Assembly (NCBI GenBank): GCA_949752735.1
Contig: OX457052.1
Location: 15,004,168 to 15,068,167, forward strand
Direction: 5' to 3'
DNA length: 64,000 nt
From: Lumbricus terrestris
Lineage: Eukaryota > Annelida > Clitellata > Crassiclitellata > Lumbricidae
Shown here one piece after another: positions 21,137-32,243 of this stretch; position 1 is the stretch's first letter; the number at the start of each line of letters is the position of its first letter. The notes beneath the pieces are model-generated. The model ran no database searches, had not been told where the DNA came from, and worked only from the letters and a program-made list of their open reading frames with translations. The position numbers and the translations under genes were made by a program.

Positions 21137-21334
21137 CAGGGTTGTTAAAGAAACTTTTAGAACCTGCACAACCTCTTGATTCTTTCCTTTCCCATTCTCC
21201 GTGGTAAATTACTTCCAATTGGAGGACAATGACCTTTTTGCTACAGTTTTAATTGCACATAAGTGCTTCTACAACTGCACAAATCCATTTAGAACTGCAC
21301 TTTTTGTATACAATTGCACGTTAAAAAAGCCCTG
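21137..21334. mobile_element. TGCAGTT-rich hAT-like MITE, copy 2 (inverted)
   Basis: Ends CAGGGTTGTTAAAG and GTTAAAAAAGCCCTG, perfect 8-bp duplication GGTACGTT. Several TGCA motifs (AACTGCAC) lie inside. It sits about 60 bp upstream of the DUSP coding exon. Confidence 0.9.
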
Positions 21335-21352
21335 GGTACGTTATAGGCCCAT

Positions 21353-21682
21353 GCATATAATGCATATAATGTTAGACCAGAGGTCAGGTCAGGTCAGATC
21401 CTGGGGTGATTCAGGTCACATTATATCGCGTCATTTAAGGACAGCAAGTAGGCCTATAATAAATCAAGATATTATACGAAGTGAGCATAAATACCTACTT
21501 TACAAACTGTTGTTGGCCCATGCAGAGCACGGTCTGGAATATGGTCGTCCTTTAGAACTATACGTAGGCTACATGTGCGTTTACACTTTACACCCTTGGA
21601 ATCTAACATGCAGAATCCTTCCTCATTAAACTTAAGACTGTTCTCTTGGGGTGTCTGGTCTAACATTATATGCATTATATGC
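21353..21682. repeat. Perfect 28-bp inverted repeat bounding ~275 bp
   Basis: Arms at 21353-21380 and 21655-21682 are exact reverse complements; each contains a further palindrome, ATGCATATAATGCATAT-like. It may be a foldback element; the interior includes a scrap of LINE sequence near 21625. Confidence 0.85.
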
Positions 21683-21915
21683 GCTCGAGTAGTGCCTCTC
21701 GAGCATAGGCGCAATCACGTCCTAAAAGTTGGAGGGGCCCAAATGAAACACGACCTAAAAGTTGGGGGGACCATAATGATAAAGTCAATGGAACCACTCA
21801 AAAGTTGGGGGGGACGCGTCCCGTGGGTCCCATAGGGTGGTTGCGCCTATGCTCTCGAGTAGTGCCTCTGAGTAGTTTCCTTGAAAGGGCGCTATATAAA
21901 TTTATGAATGAATGA
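21600..21915 (+). mobile_element. LINE 3' tail split by an insertion
   Basis: AACTTAAGACTGTTCTCTT at 21628, and the end GAGTAGTTTCCTTGAAAGGG plus GCGCTATATAAAT with (AATG)n at 21869-21915. The element at 21700-21854 is inserted between these pieces. Confidence 0.6.
21700..21854. mobile_element. TIR element with 15-bp target duplication
   Basis: Inverted ends GAGCATAGGCGCAATCAC and GTGGTTGCGCCTATGCTC. The flanks repeat TCGAGTAGTGCCTCT exactly (21685-21699 and 21855-21869). Three internal AAAGTTGGGGGG-type motifs. Non-coding. Confidence 0.75.
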
Positions 21916-22075
21916 CTGAAATACTTCGTCTATAGGCCTATATAGAACGCCTCTAGCAGAGCTAGCAAGAAATTAATCTATTATAGGCATAATATATACA
22001 TATCTATATCTATACATGTATATATAATGGCCTACTAGCCTTATAGGCTCAGGTGTCAAGTGATACATATATAGG

Positions 22076-22216
22076 CAGTGGCGGCGCCAGGATTTCAGTT
22101 TTGGGGGGACTAAAGGGGGTTAATCGTCCAAAAGTTTTATTTTAACATGGGAAAAACATGGATGGCCTTTTTTAGGGGGGGACTTAGCCCACCCTGCCCC
22201 CCTAGCGCCGCCACTG
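22076..22216. mobile_element. hAT-like MITE, CAGTGGCGGCGCCAGG family
   Basis: Ends CAGTGGCGGCGCCAGG and CTAGCGCCGCCACTG, perfect 8-bp duplication TATATAGG, 141 bp. The same family forms the outer shell of the nested element at 52920-55942. Confidence 0.9.
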
Positions 22217-22504
22217 TATATAGGCCTATAATATAGGTATTGTAAGATCATGGCGGGCAATGACAGGTAAGACAAGAAGCGGCAATGTATACAGCTTTAA
22301 GTCGGAAAGTCGGCATAAATTATTAGATCAACGTTTCAGCACGCGATTCCGAAAATCAATGCTGTGTGTGGAAGTAAAAATCGTAAATGCGATCAAATTT
22401 TAGTTCAGTTGACTCCAGTATGGGTGCATAATAAATTATCTGCAAAGCATCACGCTAGTAGGCCTACGGATAGTATACATTCACGGCGGCGATATGCCTA
22501 ATAG

Positions 22505-22660
22505 GCATGGGTGGAGTTTGTCAGGGGCTAGGGAGGCTAAGCCCCTCCAAGAAGACCCAGATTCACTTTTACCGTGTAAATGGTTTCTTTTTCCGGGCTT
22601 AGCCCCCCCCTCAAGAAGGTGCAAGCCGCTCCAAGAACGGAAACTAAACTCCGCCCATGC
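22505..22660. mobile_element. MITE, GCATGGGCGGAGTTT family, copy 2
   Basis: Opposite orientation to the 2152 copy; ends GCATGGGTGGAGTTTG and AAACTCCGCCCATGC. Flanks TAATAG and TGATAG suggest a 6-bp duplication with one mismatch. Confidence 0.8.
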
Positions 22661-22666
22661 TGATAG

Positions 22667-25560
22667 GCCTATCAATGCAGTAGGCCAATTTTGTCAAAAT
22701 GGGCGAAAATCACGGCAAAATCGTGGCAAGAAGTCTAGCTTTCTAATTGCTTATACAATATACATGTATGTCCGACTTACCAATCACCCAAAATAAGAAA
22801 GAAATATATCGCTTTCGCAATGTCGCCTAAACGTCCTGCTATAAATATTGACTAAGACGCATTCAATGTTAATAAGATAGGCCCTAATTATAGGCTATAA
22901 TTAAGCTATAGATCAAAGCATCGACGCTCTTGTTCCGTGTCATGACACGCTATGACAGTGTTCGGCATAATTATAGTTTCATCATTAGGCGGCCTACATA
23001 ATAGGCTACATGTAGCGCCAAGTAGTTCCCGTTTGCAAAATTTTCTCTAAATTGTAGCAAGTCGCGGCATTTGTGGAAATTCACTGCAAGTGTCGGCCAT
23101 CATCATCATGTCTTCCCAGCACAACTTCGTCAATTTCCACCAGTGTGAAATTTATAGAAAAACTAGCTGGAATAATGGGCTTGCTCGGAAAATTTCAACT
23201 TTAAGCCCCCAATTCCGCCTAAGGGTCAGAGGCGTGGTGCACCTGCCATGGTGACCCCCTCCGTCTACTCTAGCTGGAAGGTTTGATGTCACTAGTAGGC
23301 TATAGTCCTAAGTAGGACAGGCCTATATAGCGGCCGTAACCGGCGTAGACCAGGGAATTTTGTTTTCGCACCCATCCCGCTAAGAGGGTCAGATGTGACG
23401 GCGGGAAGGCCTGATCGAGGCGGCTATGCGTGAAACTGCGGCCAATTATGTTAAAATTTCTGTAATAAAAACATTTTAAAGGGAAATTTGAAGTTTTCGC
23501 TCCCACTCCAGGTTGAGGTGGATTATTATACAAGAGTATAGATAGCCTAATTATGTAGGTAGGCCTATACTCGGTGAACTACTCTCGCGATTATTAGCCT
23601 AACATTGAACGTAGGCTGCAGCTGCAGTAGCGTTCTGCAAACGACAGATGAAGATATTATTGAGAGTTTTTGAGACCTGAATGAATGGAAGACGAATTAA
23701 AGTATAGCTTAATTCAATGCTATTCTAGATAGGTCTAGACGTGATTAGTGAGTGGATAAGGCCTATTAGGCCTCAAGGCCGTACCCAGGATTTTATTTCG
23801 GGGGTGTTCACAATCCAACAAGCAACCGAAACAGCAGACAAAGGGTTGGGAAGAATGCTTTAATCTATTGTAAATGTCATTATGTCACATAGGAATGAGA
23901 GCTTCAAAATGAAGTCCTGATATCATGATTGTGTTAGTAAATGCATTATTTAATTATATCATTATTCAATTTCGGGGAGTGTTCAAACACCCAAACAACC
24001 CTAGCTACGGGCCTACGGCCTTGTTAGACCTATGCATACGTTACATCATGCTCGACGCTAAATATAGCCTATTATTCAGGATTTACTTTACTTCGGTTAG
24101 AAGTTAAATCATAAATAGGCCTAATTTACTCTGCCCCAATAAATAAAATTACAAAGCAGCTGGATCTCTCAGCAAAGGCCTATAATTTTTAGGCTATAGC
24201 CTAAGCTTACTCGACAGCAATCTGTTAGATATTTTAAGTTTTGCATTTAGTGTATATGCCTATTAGGCCTGTTTGACTAATATTAGCGATTAAGCCTACC
24301 TTAAATGGTTGTGGTTTCAAAACTATCGTTACTTTGTTTAAGGCTGCAATAATTAGACAGGCCTATAATAGGCCTACGTAAGAAAACTCCAATTAACTAA
24401 TCCAGACGCCGAGAATAAGACTATAAGCTTAGGCCTATAGCGGCTTTCGATCTGTAGGAACTAAAGCACTCTCAACCCATAAGCAGGTGCGTGCACGCAT
24501 TGGTTTAGGCATAGATTTAGGCATAGATTTAGGCATAGATTTAGGCATATATCAGCAAATAAGAATCAGCAAATAAGTTTACTCTGGCCTATAATGCAGC
24601 GTAGGCCCACATTCTCTGACCGTATGTTCATTTGTTCAGCGACGCATTCGTGTCAAACAAACGATTTAGCCTCTTCTTTTATATCGTTGCCTGACATACG
24701 TGACATATACAATTATATATACATGACAGATATCGACATACAGGCTATGTTATTATATATTTATATTTATATTTATATATACACACATATCGGCAACGAC
24801 CATAAATAAAATAAGTGGGTCCTTTGAATGCTAAGTTCCGTTCCCACCTCCTTATGAATACGTATAGGCCCTATACGCCTATTGAATAAGTCATTAGGCT
24901 AAGCTACATGTATGTTGGCCTATGTGTATAAGCGAATAATATCCTAATGATCTATTAATATTGGATAGGCCTATATATATGTATAGTATATATATATTAT
25001 ATGTATGTAGATTCCTGTAGGTATACGTGTGTGTATAGGCATATATATGGTCTTTAGGCCCAAGTTTAATCGCCTATGCATAATGAGTTGTAGGCTATAA
25101 TTATATATAAATATATATATATATAATTATATATAGCCTATTCAATATATCTATATAGCGCCTCTATAATCAGGTTTATCCGCAGTTCACACGTCAACAT
25201 TAATTCCTATGGAAAGCAAACTTCGCGATCTATAGGAATAAATATAATACTGCTTTAGACAAACACGTTTTAGACAGATCCAATATTAGAGACGTTCATA
25301 GAGATAGACGCCCATCTGAAATAAACTTTTGAAAGTGCAGCCGCGCAAATATTTGGGCCTAATCTTCGTCAACGACCACACGACTTCTCGCTGCCTGTAA
25401 AAGACGACCGCAATTTCATCCCACGTATTTTATATCGACGAGAAGAAAATCGTCCCTCTGATTTTCTCATTCCTAACCAACTTACTAGCTTTTACTAAGG
25501 ATGACATTTTAAATACTTTTTATATTAAGTTTTACATCTCTTATTTACCCATGTGCAGTG
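22667..25560. other. TAGGCCTA-rich intergenic DNA, no gene supported
   Basis: Many TAGGCCTA motifs, short (TA)n tracts (24741-24785, 24970-25005, 25102-25137) and a small 12-bp tandem (TTTAGGCATAGA) near 24505-24550. No spliced or uninterrupted coding signal. Confidence 0.4.
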
Positions 25561-25587
25561 TGTCACTTGGCTTTGTTATTAAACGAA

Positions 25588-25775
25588 TACATATATATAT
25601 ATATATATATACATATATATGTATATATATATAGGCATACATGATACATACAATATATATATATAATAAGCCTATACATATAAAAGGGTAGTTACTTTTT
25701 AAAAGTTAACGAGCAGAGTTGCTGATTTTGTTATTTTTGATTACAGAATAAAATATTCTTTACAAGACGTTTCAA

Positions 25776-25817
<42 letters not shown>

Positions 25818-25820
25818 CCT
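25588..25820. repeat. (TA)n microsatellites
   Basis: Two long TA tracts, at 25588-25632 and 25780-25816, separated by about 150 bp of AT-rich DNA. Confidence 0.9.
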
Positions 25821-25974
25821 GTGCAATTTAGAGGTGCTCAATAAACCCAAAGTTTCCACATGGACCTACATTCGTATTCAATTTACAAATTGAAATAATG
25901 GCCATCTGACATTTCATCCACAACATAAATATAAGGAAACATATATTATTTCAATTTGGCCATGTGAATCGCAT

Positions 25975-26300
25975 CAGGGGCGGATCCAGGGGAGGGGGGA
26001 ATTCGTCCATGGACCCCCCATTGAGAAACGTCCATAGAACGTGCCCGCCATTAGGTTTCAACAAGCTTTCAACAGTAGGTATCATTGGTATATTTTCCAG
26101 GTAACAACGGTATATCTTCCAGACAATTCGGCTACATGACTAAAAAAGGGTCATCCATTTTTGGGTAGAGAAAATGGTAGGCTATAGGCCTATATTCAAG
26201 GAAAGTTGGACCAAACGACTAAAAAAAGGTCAGCAGTTTTTTCGGGCAAAAGATCGGAAAAAAATTGGCCCCTCTTCCAAAATTTCTGTATCTGCCCCTG
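25975..26300. mobile_element. hAT-like MITE, CAGGGGCGGATCCAGG family, copy 2
   Basis: Ends CAGGGGCGGATCCAGG and TGTATCTGCCCCTG, perfect 8-bp duplication AATCGCAT, 326 bp. Interior has GACTAAAAAAAGGTCA stems like the 10833 copy. Confidence 0.9.
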
Positions 26301-26322
26301 AATCGCATACTATAGGCCTATA

Positions 26323-27548
26323 CAGGGTGGTGGCCAGCATAGCCTAAATGAACCAACTTTGAATGCATATAGGCTAACTTCGCCAATTTTTGGATTTATT
26401 TATACTTTATACGTCAAATTAAAGACATTTCACTCAAGTATATGTGCTGAAAAAATGGAACTAGTACAGGTTTCGGTTTTAATTATAATTATGCTCGGAA
26501 GAGCGCGAGATACCATATTTTGTTGTCATTTGTGAGGTAATAAGGAGCCGTTTCGCCGGGATATGCACAAATCGTTTTTTGCTAACATGTGTATAAACAC
26601 GATCATTTTGGGTGTTTTTAGAAGTAGGCTATTTACCATGAATATCTTCTCGTCGCAAAACCATGTCCTTTCAATTTTCTCTCCACGAGTCGATTCTCTT
26701 TGCTACACTGCTCTATTATCTACTGCCCTATATGCTTAACTTAATCTTTTCTGTTTATTTCCTCGTTTCATTCAATGTACTAAGATACTAAAGCATTGTG
26801 ATAATAGTATGTTTATACTGAATCGATTCAATAAAATTTTGATTTTGATTTGATTTGATTTGATTTGAATTTTATCAACAGCCGTGCGCGCTGCTTTAGA
26901 CGCAAGGAAACGGCTGGCTGCACACCAGCTGTTTCGCTAGTCGTTTCTTTGCGTCAGTGTTGGAGTGCTGTTGGACATCACGTCGACAAATAACTTTAGA
27001 TCATCTTTTAGAATATGCTGTACGTTGTTTCTAGGACTGCCTGTTTTTTTGCGCTGAATGACCTGGGTAGATTTGCCTGTAGAGCCTATCCGGGTCGTTG
27101 TCTTGACGCCCAATTTACTCGGACACAAGAGCAATGTTAGCGGATATGCATGCGCGCCGTAATTCCCATGGTTTACGATTAGAAAGTCCTGTTTTATCAA
27201 TTTTCAGTAGCAGATTATTCAAGGTATTGTTTATTCCATCCACTGTTAGAAAATTTGTAAAACATTTCAACCGAATTATATCCCTTAACAGTTCGATCGG
27301 AAAATTAAGATCAAAACGCGATCATCGTCTGTCAACGGCGCCAGATTTCGTCACAAATGACAACAAAATATGGTAGCTCGCGCTGTTCCGAGCATATAAT
27401 TAAAACTTAAACTTGTACCAGTTCCATTTTTTCAGTGCATATACTGGAGTGAAATATCTTTAATTTGACGCATAAAGTATAAATAAATTCCCAAAACTGG
27501 CGGAGTTATATGCATTAAAAGATGGTTCATTTATGCTGGACCACCCTG
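26323..27548. mobile_element. Tc1/mariner-like element with ~200-bp terminal inverted repeats
   Basis: Starts CAGGGTGGTGGCCAGCATA and ends TGCTGGACCACCCTG; TA on both sides. The first and last ~210 bp are diverged inverted copies (shared ATTTATTTATACTTTATRCG and GAAAAAATGGAACT). The interior holds an eroded minus-strand 87-codon frame, possibly a transposase remnant, and a foreign piece ending in (TTGAT)n near 26830-26865. Confidence 0.8.
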
Positions 27549-27554
27549 TATATG

Positions 27555-27790
27555 CCTAGTGATCGGGGCGCAGTGGTGAGTTCGGTGCCTTGGAGCCGGA
27601 GGGTTCCAGATTCGAATCCACCTCAAGCCGCCATGTAAGGACCTTGAGCAAGTCATTCGCTCGCAATTGCTCAGCGCTTCGGTGTGAAACTCCGATGCAG
27701 TGTCCGCGCTGTAGCCGAGAGCGTTTCTGAGTAGGGAACGCTCGAGCTTGAAGGGGCGCCATAACAGACATATTCGAGAAATAAACGAAA
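27555..27790 (+). mobile_element. tRNA-derived SINE with LINE-like tail, copy 1
   Basis: The head has a B-box-like GGTTCCAGATTCGAATCC preceded by an A-box-like GGCGCAGTGGTGAG. The body includes GCAATTGCTCAGCGCTTCGG. The tail TTGAAGGGGCGCCATAACA matches the LINE 3' end. Six copies or fragments occur in the window. Confidence 0.85.
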
Positions 27791-27953
27791 TAAATTGTGA
27801 ATTTTGTGACGGCGTCACTTTAAACTTTCCATTTTTTCCATTGCTGTTTGAATTTTCTAAATAAAGGAATAAATTAATTATTGACTTTGCTCGAGTCTGA
27901 TTTGCACACCTGCATAGCGTTGAAATGTAGTGTCTTCAAATTTCGTAAACACC

Positions 27954-28138
27954 CATGGCTTAAAGTGTGCCTGCATGGACGGTCATGGACGGCGTCCATG
28001 CACTTATTTAAAAATCTTACCGCCGTCCTGCCACTTATTGGCAGCACAGCCTGAAAAGGTAAGGGGCATCCATGCACTTCTTTTGGAAAGTAATGAACGT
28101 CCAGGCACTTAGCCTACTTTTGCACACTTTAAGCACTG
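27954..28138. mobile_element. hAT-like MITE, CTTAAAGTGT family, copy 1
   Basis: Ends CATGGCTTAAAGTGTG and CACACTTTAAGCACTG, perfect 8-bp duplication TAAACACC. Repeated GTCCATGCACTT motifs inside. The same family forms the outer element at 45555-47043. Confidence 0.85.
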
Positions 28139-28146
28139 TAAACACC

Positions 28147-28760
28147 AGTTTGCGAAATACCGATAAAATCTTAAGCTCGACGACGATCAAAGTCTGCCCC
28201 CTTTTATAGGATTCTCACGCTGGTTTAACTATAGCCTCTGCATGCATGTGCATGGTTCCGCCATAGCCTACATAATAGAGCTCACGTATAGGCTATAATA
28301 GTATCCTAATTATACGCTATAATAAAGATGCAGCATATACTATAGGCTAATATATCTATGATAATTATTAAGCTGTCATGTAGGCCATTTGAAGCAGACA
28401 TCAGGCCTTAAAAGGAGCGAGCAGAGCCTCTGAGTATCTGACTGATCAAAATATCCATAACTAATAGGCCCTGCTTGCATGCTAAATGAATCTTGTCAGT
28501 TGGAAGTTACCGCATCTTTTTAAACGTTTTCGCTCCAGAGATCTGCCGCACCATGAACCAGCAGAAGGCCGTATATATAGCCAGGGTTTTCCTTTCTGAA
28601 GTGTTTACTCGACCGTGGCCCAGCCGACAAGCAACCAAATCAACTGATTTTATAGAGTTGAAGGAACTTCATCAACGCTCACATAGCGATCGAGTCCCTG
28701 TAAAATTCACATCGAAATAAGAGCTTCAGAATCAGATCCCCTTATATAGTGCTTAGGCTA
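28147..28760. other. Unassigned intergenic DNA
   Basis: A 75-codon plus-strand ORF at 28493 has no recognisable motif. Nothing else can be supported. Confidence 0.3.
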
Positions 28761-28763
28761 CAT

Positions 28764-28885
28764 TATTCATTCATTCATTCATTCATTCATTCATTCATTA
28801 AAGAATTTATATAGCGCTTCTTCAAAAGGACTACTCAGAAGCGCTCCCGACTCTAGCACGGCAAAAAAGGACAGTTTTGAGTTTA
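28764..28885 (-). mobile_element. LINE 3' tail, inverted
   Basis: (ATTC)n followed by TTATATAGCGCTTCTTCAA and CTACTCAGAAGCGCTCCCGA, the reverse complement of the local LINE end. Confidence 0.75.
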
Positions 28886-29702
28886 ATAAAAAAAATGTTT
28901 CAGTAATAACCCCAGCAAGTAGACCTATGCTCCTTTAAGCATTAGGTACCTATTTCATTTGACGAGTGTTCAAACACCCAAAGCACACCTTAAATACGGC
29001 CACGAACCCGGATGAGCTGTCATGATATTGCTTCTGTCATCTGCTGTCTCTATATCTCATATCCATTTGCAAATTAAGACCACCTCCACACAAAGCACTT
29101 ACATTACGGGACAGTCAAATCCACCCAGCAAGCAAAATGAATCGAAGCCTCTATATATATTATCGTATGGAAGATTCGTGGCCGCAATGCAGCAGCATCT
29201 TTAAAACATCCAGTGTTTGTTCAGCCACGCGATCTCGTCCGTCTTTGATGCTTCACTGCGGTCACTGATGGTCAACTGATGGTCACTGATGGTCACTGAT
29301 GATGAGTTAATCGTAGTAAACAGCTCGCCAGGGAAATTTCAATGAAGCAATCGGGCAGAGTATACGCATCAACGACGACCAATTAAGGGGGTTGTCCATT
29401 AACGTGTAGGAGCAACAACCAAATGGTCATTTTAGGTTACAGATGAAGTCGTCTCCTTCATCCACTTCGAAGGACACGGTTGTCTATTCAGATGAATCAT
29501 ATTCTATAGTAGCCTATGTATTGGGAACAGACTGCGCATATATCTTTGTATGTCCACTACCAATCTTTCTTAGCTTAAATGGAAGTCGGATTATACAAAG
29601 CATTTGGGGGGGATCATGTTTGCGTAATGCGTGGGATGGGTACCGTCGGTAAACTTCAAAGGGAATAGCGGCCGCCCTGTGATCTCTCACCGTTCGTTAA
29701 TG
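28886..29702. other. Unassigned intergenic DNA
   Basis: Includes a small GGTCACTGATG tandem at about 29260-29305. No supported exon. Confidence 0.3.
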
Positions 29703-29783
29703 AAGGAGGAGGAGGAGGAGGAGGAGGAGGAGGAGGAGGAGGAGGAGGAGAAGGAGGAGGAGGAGGAGGAGGAGGAGGAGGAA
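29703..29783. repeat. (AGG)n trinucleotide microsatellite
   Basis: About 80 bp of AGG units interrupted by AAG; translates as poly-Glu in one frame, which is an artefact. Confidence 0.95.
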
Positions 29784-29933
29784 AAGGCGGAGACTGCATG
29801 GAAAAGACGGCTGAAGGATAGAGCAAGCGGGGGATGTCCTATCATAATAGACTTATGAACATATTGTGCAAATCCAAGTGAACAGGGATACTTAACTGAT
29901 TGGCGCTCGCCCCAGTATAGATCTACTTGTACC

Positions 29934-30071
29934 TATATAATAGTCCGCCACTTCTCGTCTGCACGCAGTCTTTCTCAGCTGTCGCACTTCGCACTTCACA
30001 TCCAGTGGTTCGGAAAACCTTTGTACTCCGCGTCTATCATCGGTGGTTCTTGTCTTCCGTCGACTTTAACG
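29934..30071 (+). promoter_or_regulatory. Putative TATA promoter and 5' untranslated exon of the FW-peptide precursor gene
   Basis: TATATAA at 29934-29940 is preceded by a GC-rich TTGGCGCTCGCCCC. About 25-30 bp downstream a pyrimidine/C-rich stretch starts and runs to ACTTTAACG|GTAATG, a donor at 30072. The nearest downstream acceptor with a coding exon is at 32220. This is inference only; no transcript evidence. Confidence 0.35.
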
Positions 30072-30117
30072 GTAATGCACACACATGCTTTCAGGTCTAC
30101 TTATGCAGCCTTTAAAT

Positions 30118-30899
30118 CAGGGGTTCTCAAACTTTATTTTTATTGTACCCCCAAGTAAAAATATCGAATGATGGCGTACCCCCAGCAAAGTCAGATCAGA
30201 AACAAAATGTCATTGCGATGTCCCGTGGTAGTGACAACTAAAAGTCCATATAATAATTGGTGACATCATTTATTATAGTCTAGGCCTAAGCCTTTAAAAA
30301 GGGAGCAAAATCTAGTTTTGAATCATATAATCTTATCAACAATTTAAAATGAAAAATTGTTCTATAACCTCTGTAAGAAAGAGGAAAGAGCCAACCTATA
30401 GTGCTGTGCACAGGCTTGTTCACACTAGCACAGATTTACAATATCTGGTTTAATATTTTGTCAATTTCAAACGCAAATTTACCGTATGTTTGTTTTTGAT
30501 AGCAAGAATAGTTAACAGTTTCACCCAGATATGACGTGCTGAAAGGAATGACAACATTTAAAGCTCGACCAAAAATTAATCATTTTGCTCTGTTATTTGA
30601 GCTCCATATTATAGAGTCTGTGAAATTCTAGCTTTGGTACTTTCAAACATTTATACATGTACATCACTAATAGGCCTAAACATAAATATGTTGCATGCAC
30701 TGCATTGTATGAGAGTCTAATTGTAGGCTATGCTGTGAAAGAAAGAAATGACGATGCTGTTATATGTTTTAACGTTAGAAATCACTGCTAATCAAAGATG
30801 GACAAAGTCCAAATTTATATTTCTGGAATTTTTCGCGTACCCCTTACCGGCGCCTGGCGTACCCCTGGGGGTACGCGTACCACAGTTTGAGAACCCCTG
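30118..30899. mobile_element. Non-autonomous hAT element, CAGGGGTTCTCAAACTTT termini
   Basis: Ends CAGGGGTTCTCAAACTTT and CAGTTTGAGAACCCCTG, perfect 8-bp duplication CTTTAAAT, 782 bp. These termini are typical of Charlie-like hAT elements. There is no transposase frame. It falls in the presumed first intron of the FW-peptide gene. Confidence 0.95.
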
Positions 30900-30907
30900 C
30901 TTTAAAT

Positions 30908-31446
30908 TATACAAAAATTATGTTTGAGTGTTAAGTTTTAGTTTCACTAAATGTCGTGACTGAATTATAGGCATAGCCTAATAATTGTTGTTTGACGTTA
31001 AAGTGCCTGGAGGACTCGATGAAGATGCGCTATATCATTCATTATAGGCTATTATTCAATTACGATTAATATTTTAGGCTACGATTGCGATAAATAGCAG
31101 TTATAGACCTAAACTCATATAAGAAAACCTATTCTTGCGAGCCCGATAAATTGATCTGATAAATTATAGGACCGGAAAAAATGGTGAAGCTATAAAATTA
31201 TCCCTGACGCAGCTTTTGTGCGGCGCTTTGAGATTTCAATATTTGGGGCTACACATAATTATAGGCCTTACAAAGCAAACCTGCAAAGTAGATTATAAAA
31301 GCCTACTTGTAGACCTATTACTTAATTAGGCCTAGGCCTACATGCGTGTTGATTGCTTGGTCATTCTAACGTTGATTGCATGGTTCCCCCAAACAGCAGT
31401 CTGATATACTTTCGAATTCGCCTCTATTAGCGCAATTGCAATAGAC
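30908..31446. other. Unassigned TAGGCCTA-bearing DNA
   Basis: Only a short LINE-tail-like scrap (GATGAAGATGCGCTATATCATTC) near 31018-31045 is recognisable. Confidence 0.3.
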
Positions 31447-31787
31447 CAGGGCTTTTTAAACGCGCAGTCCTACACAAAATGTGCAGTTGTAAATGCATTT
31501 GTGCAGTTGTAAAAAGCAGTTAGGCCTATGTGCAGTGAAAATCATTACAAAAAGGTAATTGCAGACGGTTCACGATGGAAGAGCTGTGCAGTGAAAAAAT
31601 AAGCAGGAAGGCGGGGGAAAAGCAATTTCTAAGTAAATGATTTAAAAAAGGTGATAAGTTTTTCGTCGGCGACTTCGGACATTTTGGGGGGAAAATTTTC
31701 TGAGACGACCAGAAAGTTTCGCCAAAAATCCGCACTAGAACAAATTCCTGGTTGTGCAGTTCTACAAATTTCGTTAGAAAAGCCCTA
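31447..31787. mobile_element. TGCAGTT-rich hAT-like MITE, copy 3 (longer)
   Basis: Left CAGGGCTTTTTAAACGCGCAG, right AAAAGCCCTA; flanks CAATAGAC and CAATAGGC (one mismatch). At 341 bp it has extra interior relative to the ~200-bp copies. Confidence 0.75.
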
Positions 31788-32060
31788 CAATAGGCCTAAA
31801 CCTTATAGTGACTCTACTAATTATTCTGCCAACAAAAACTTGGGCCTAATTGTCTCCTTCATTGCCAAACTGTTGGAGGAACTTAGCCGAGAATTATACT
31901 TCCTAGAACTGCGTAACTATTGCTCGTCATCTAACATAGGCTACGCAGTATACGCGGTATACCTATGTAGCCTATAGGCCCTACAGGACCTATAGGGCCT
32001 ACCTTGCGCTGTCGTTGTTTCTGTATTTGGCCACACTCGACCTCCTTTGGACTATACACA

Positions 32061-32145
32061 ACGCTCGTGAATAAGCTGATGCCATATGCGCTTGGCTTTC
32101 AATTGGCGCTTTAGAAATTTGGAGAGCTTACGATTACGACACTCG
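32061..32145. repeat. Dispersed ~85-bp conserved motif, copy 1
   Basis: CGCTCGTGAATAAGCTGATG, then GCGCTTGGCTTTC and TTTAGAAATTTGGAG with ACGATTACGA. Similar sequence occurs at 49630-49715 and 53288-53370. It lies about 100 bp upstream of the FW-peptide coding exon's acceptor. Confidence 0.6.
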
Positions 32146-32243
32146 ATCATATCATGTTTTATGAAGGTTCAATTTGTATTACGGTCAATTTTTTAAAAGA
32201 CAGTTTCTTCTGTCCCGCAGGGTTCCTTTGCAGAGGGGACAGA

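Noticed and set aside
27555..27620. A genuine tRNA gene
   Set aside because: Only A- and B-box-like motifs are present, with no foldable acceptor stem; the head is fused to a SINE body repeated elsewhere.
29631..29858. Poly-Glu acidic ORF
   Set aside because: Produced by the (AGG)n microsatellite.
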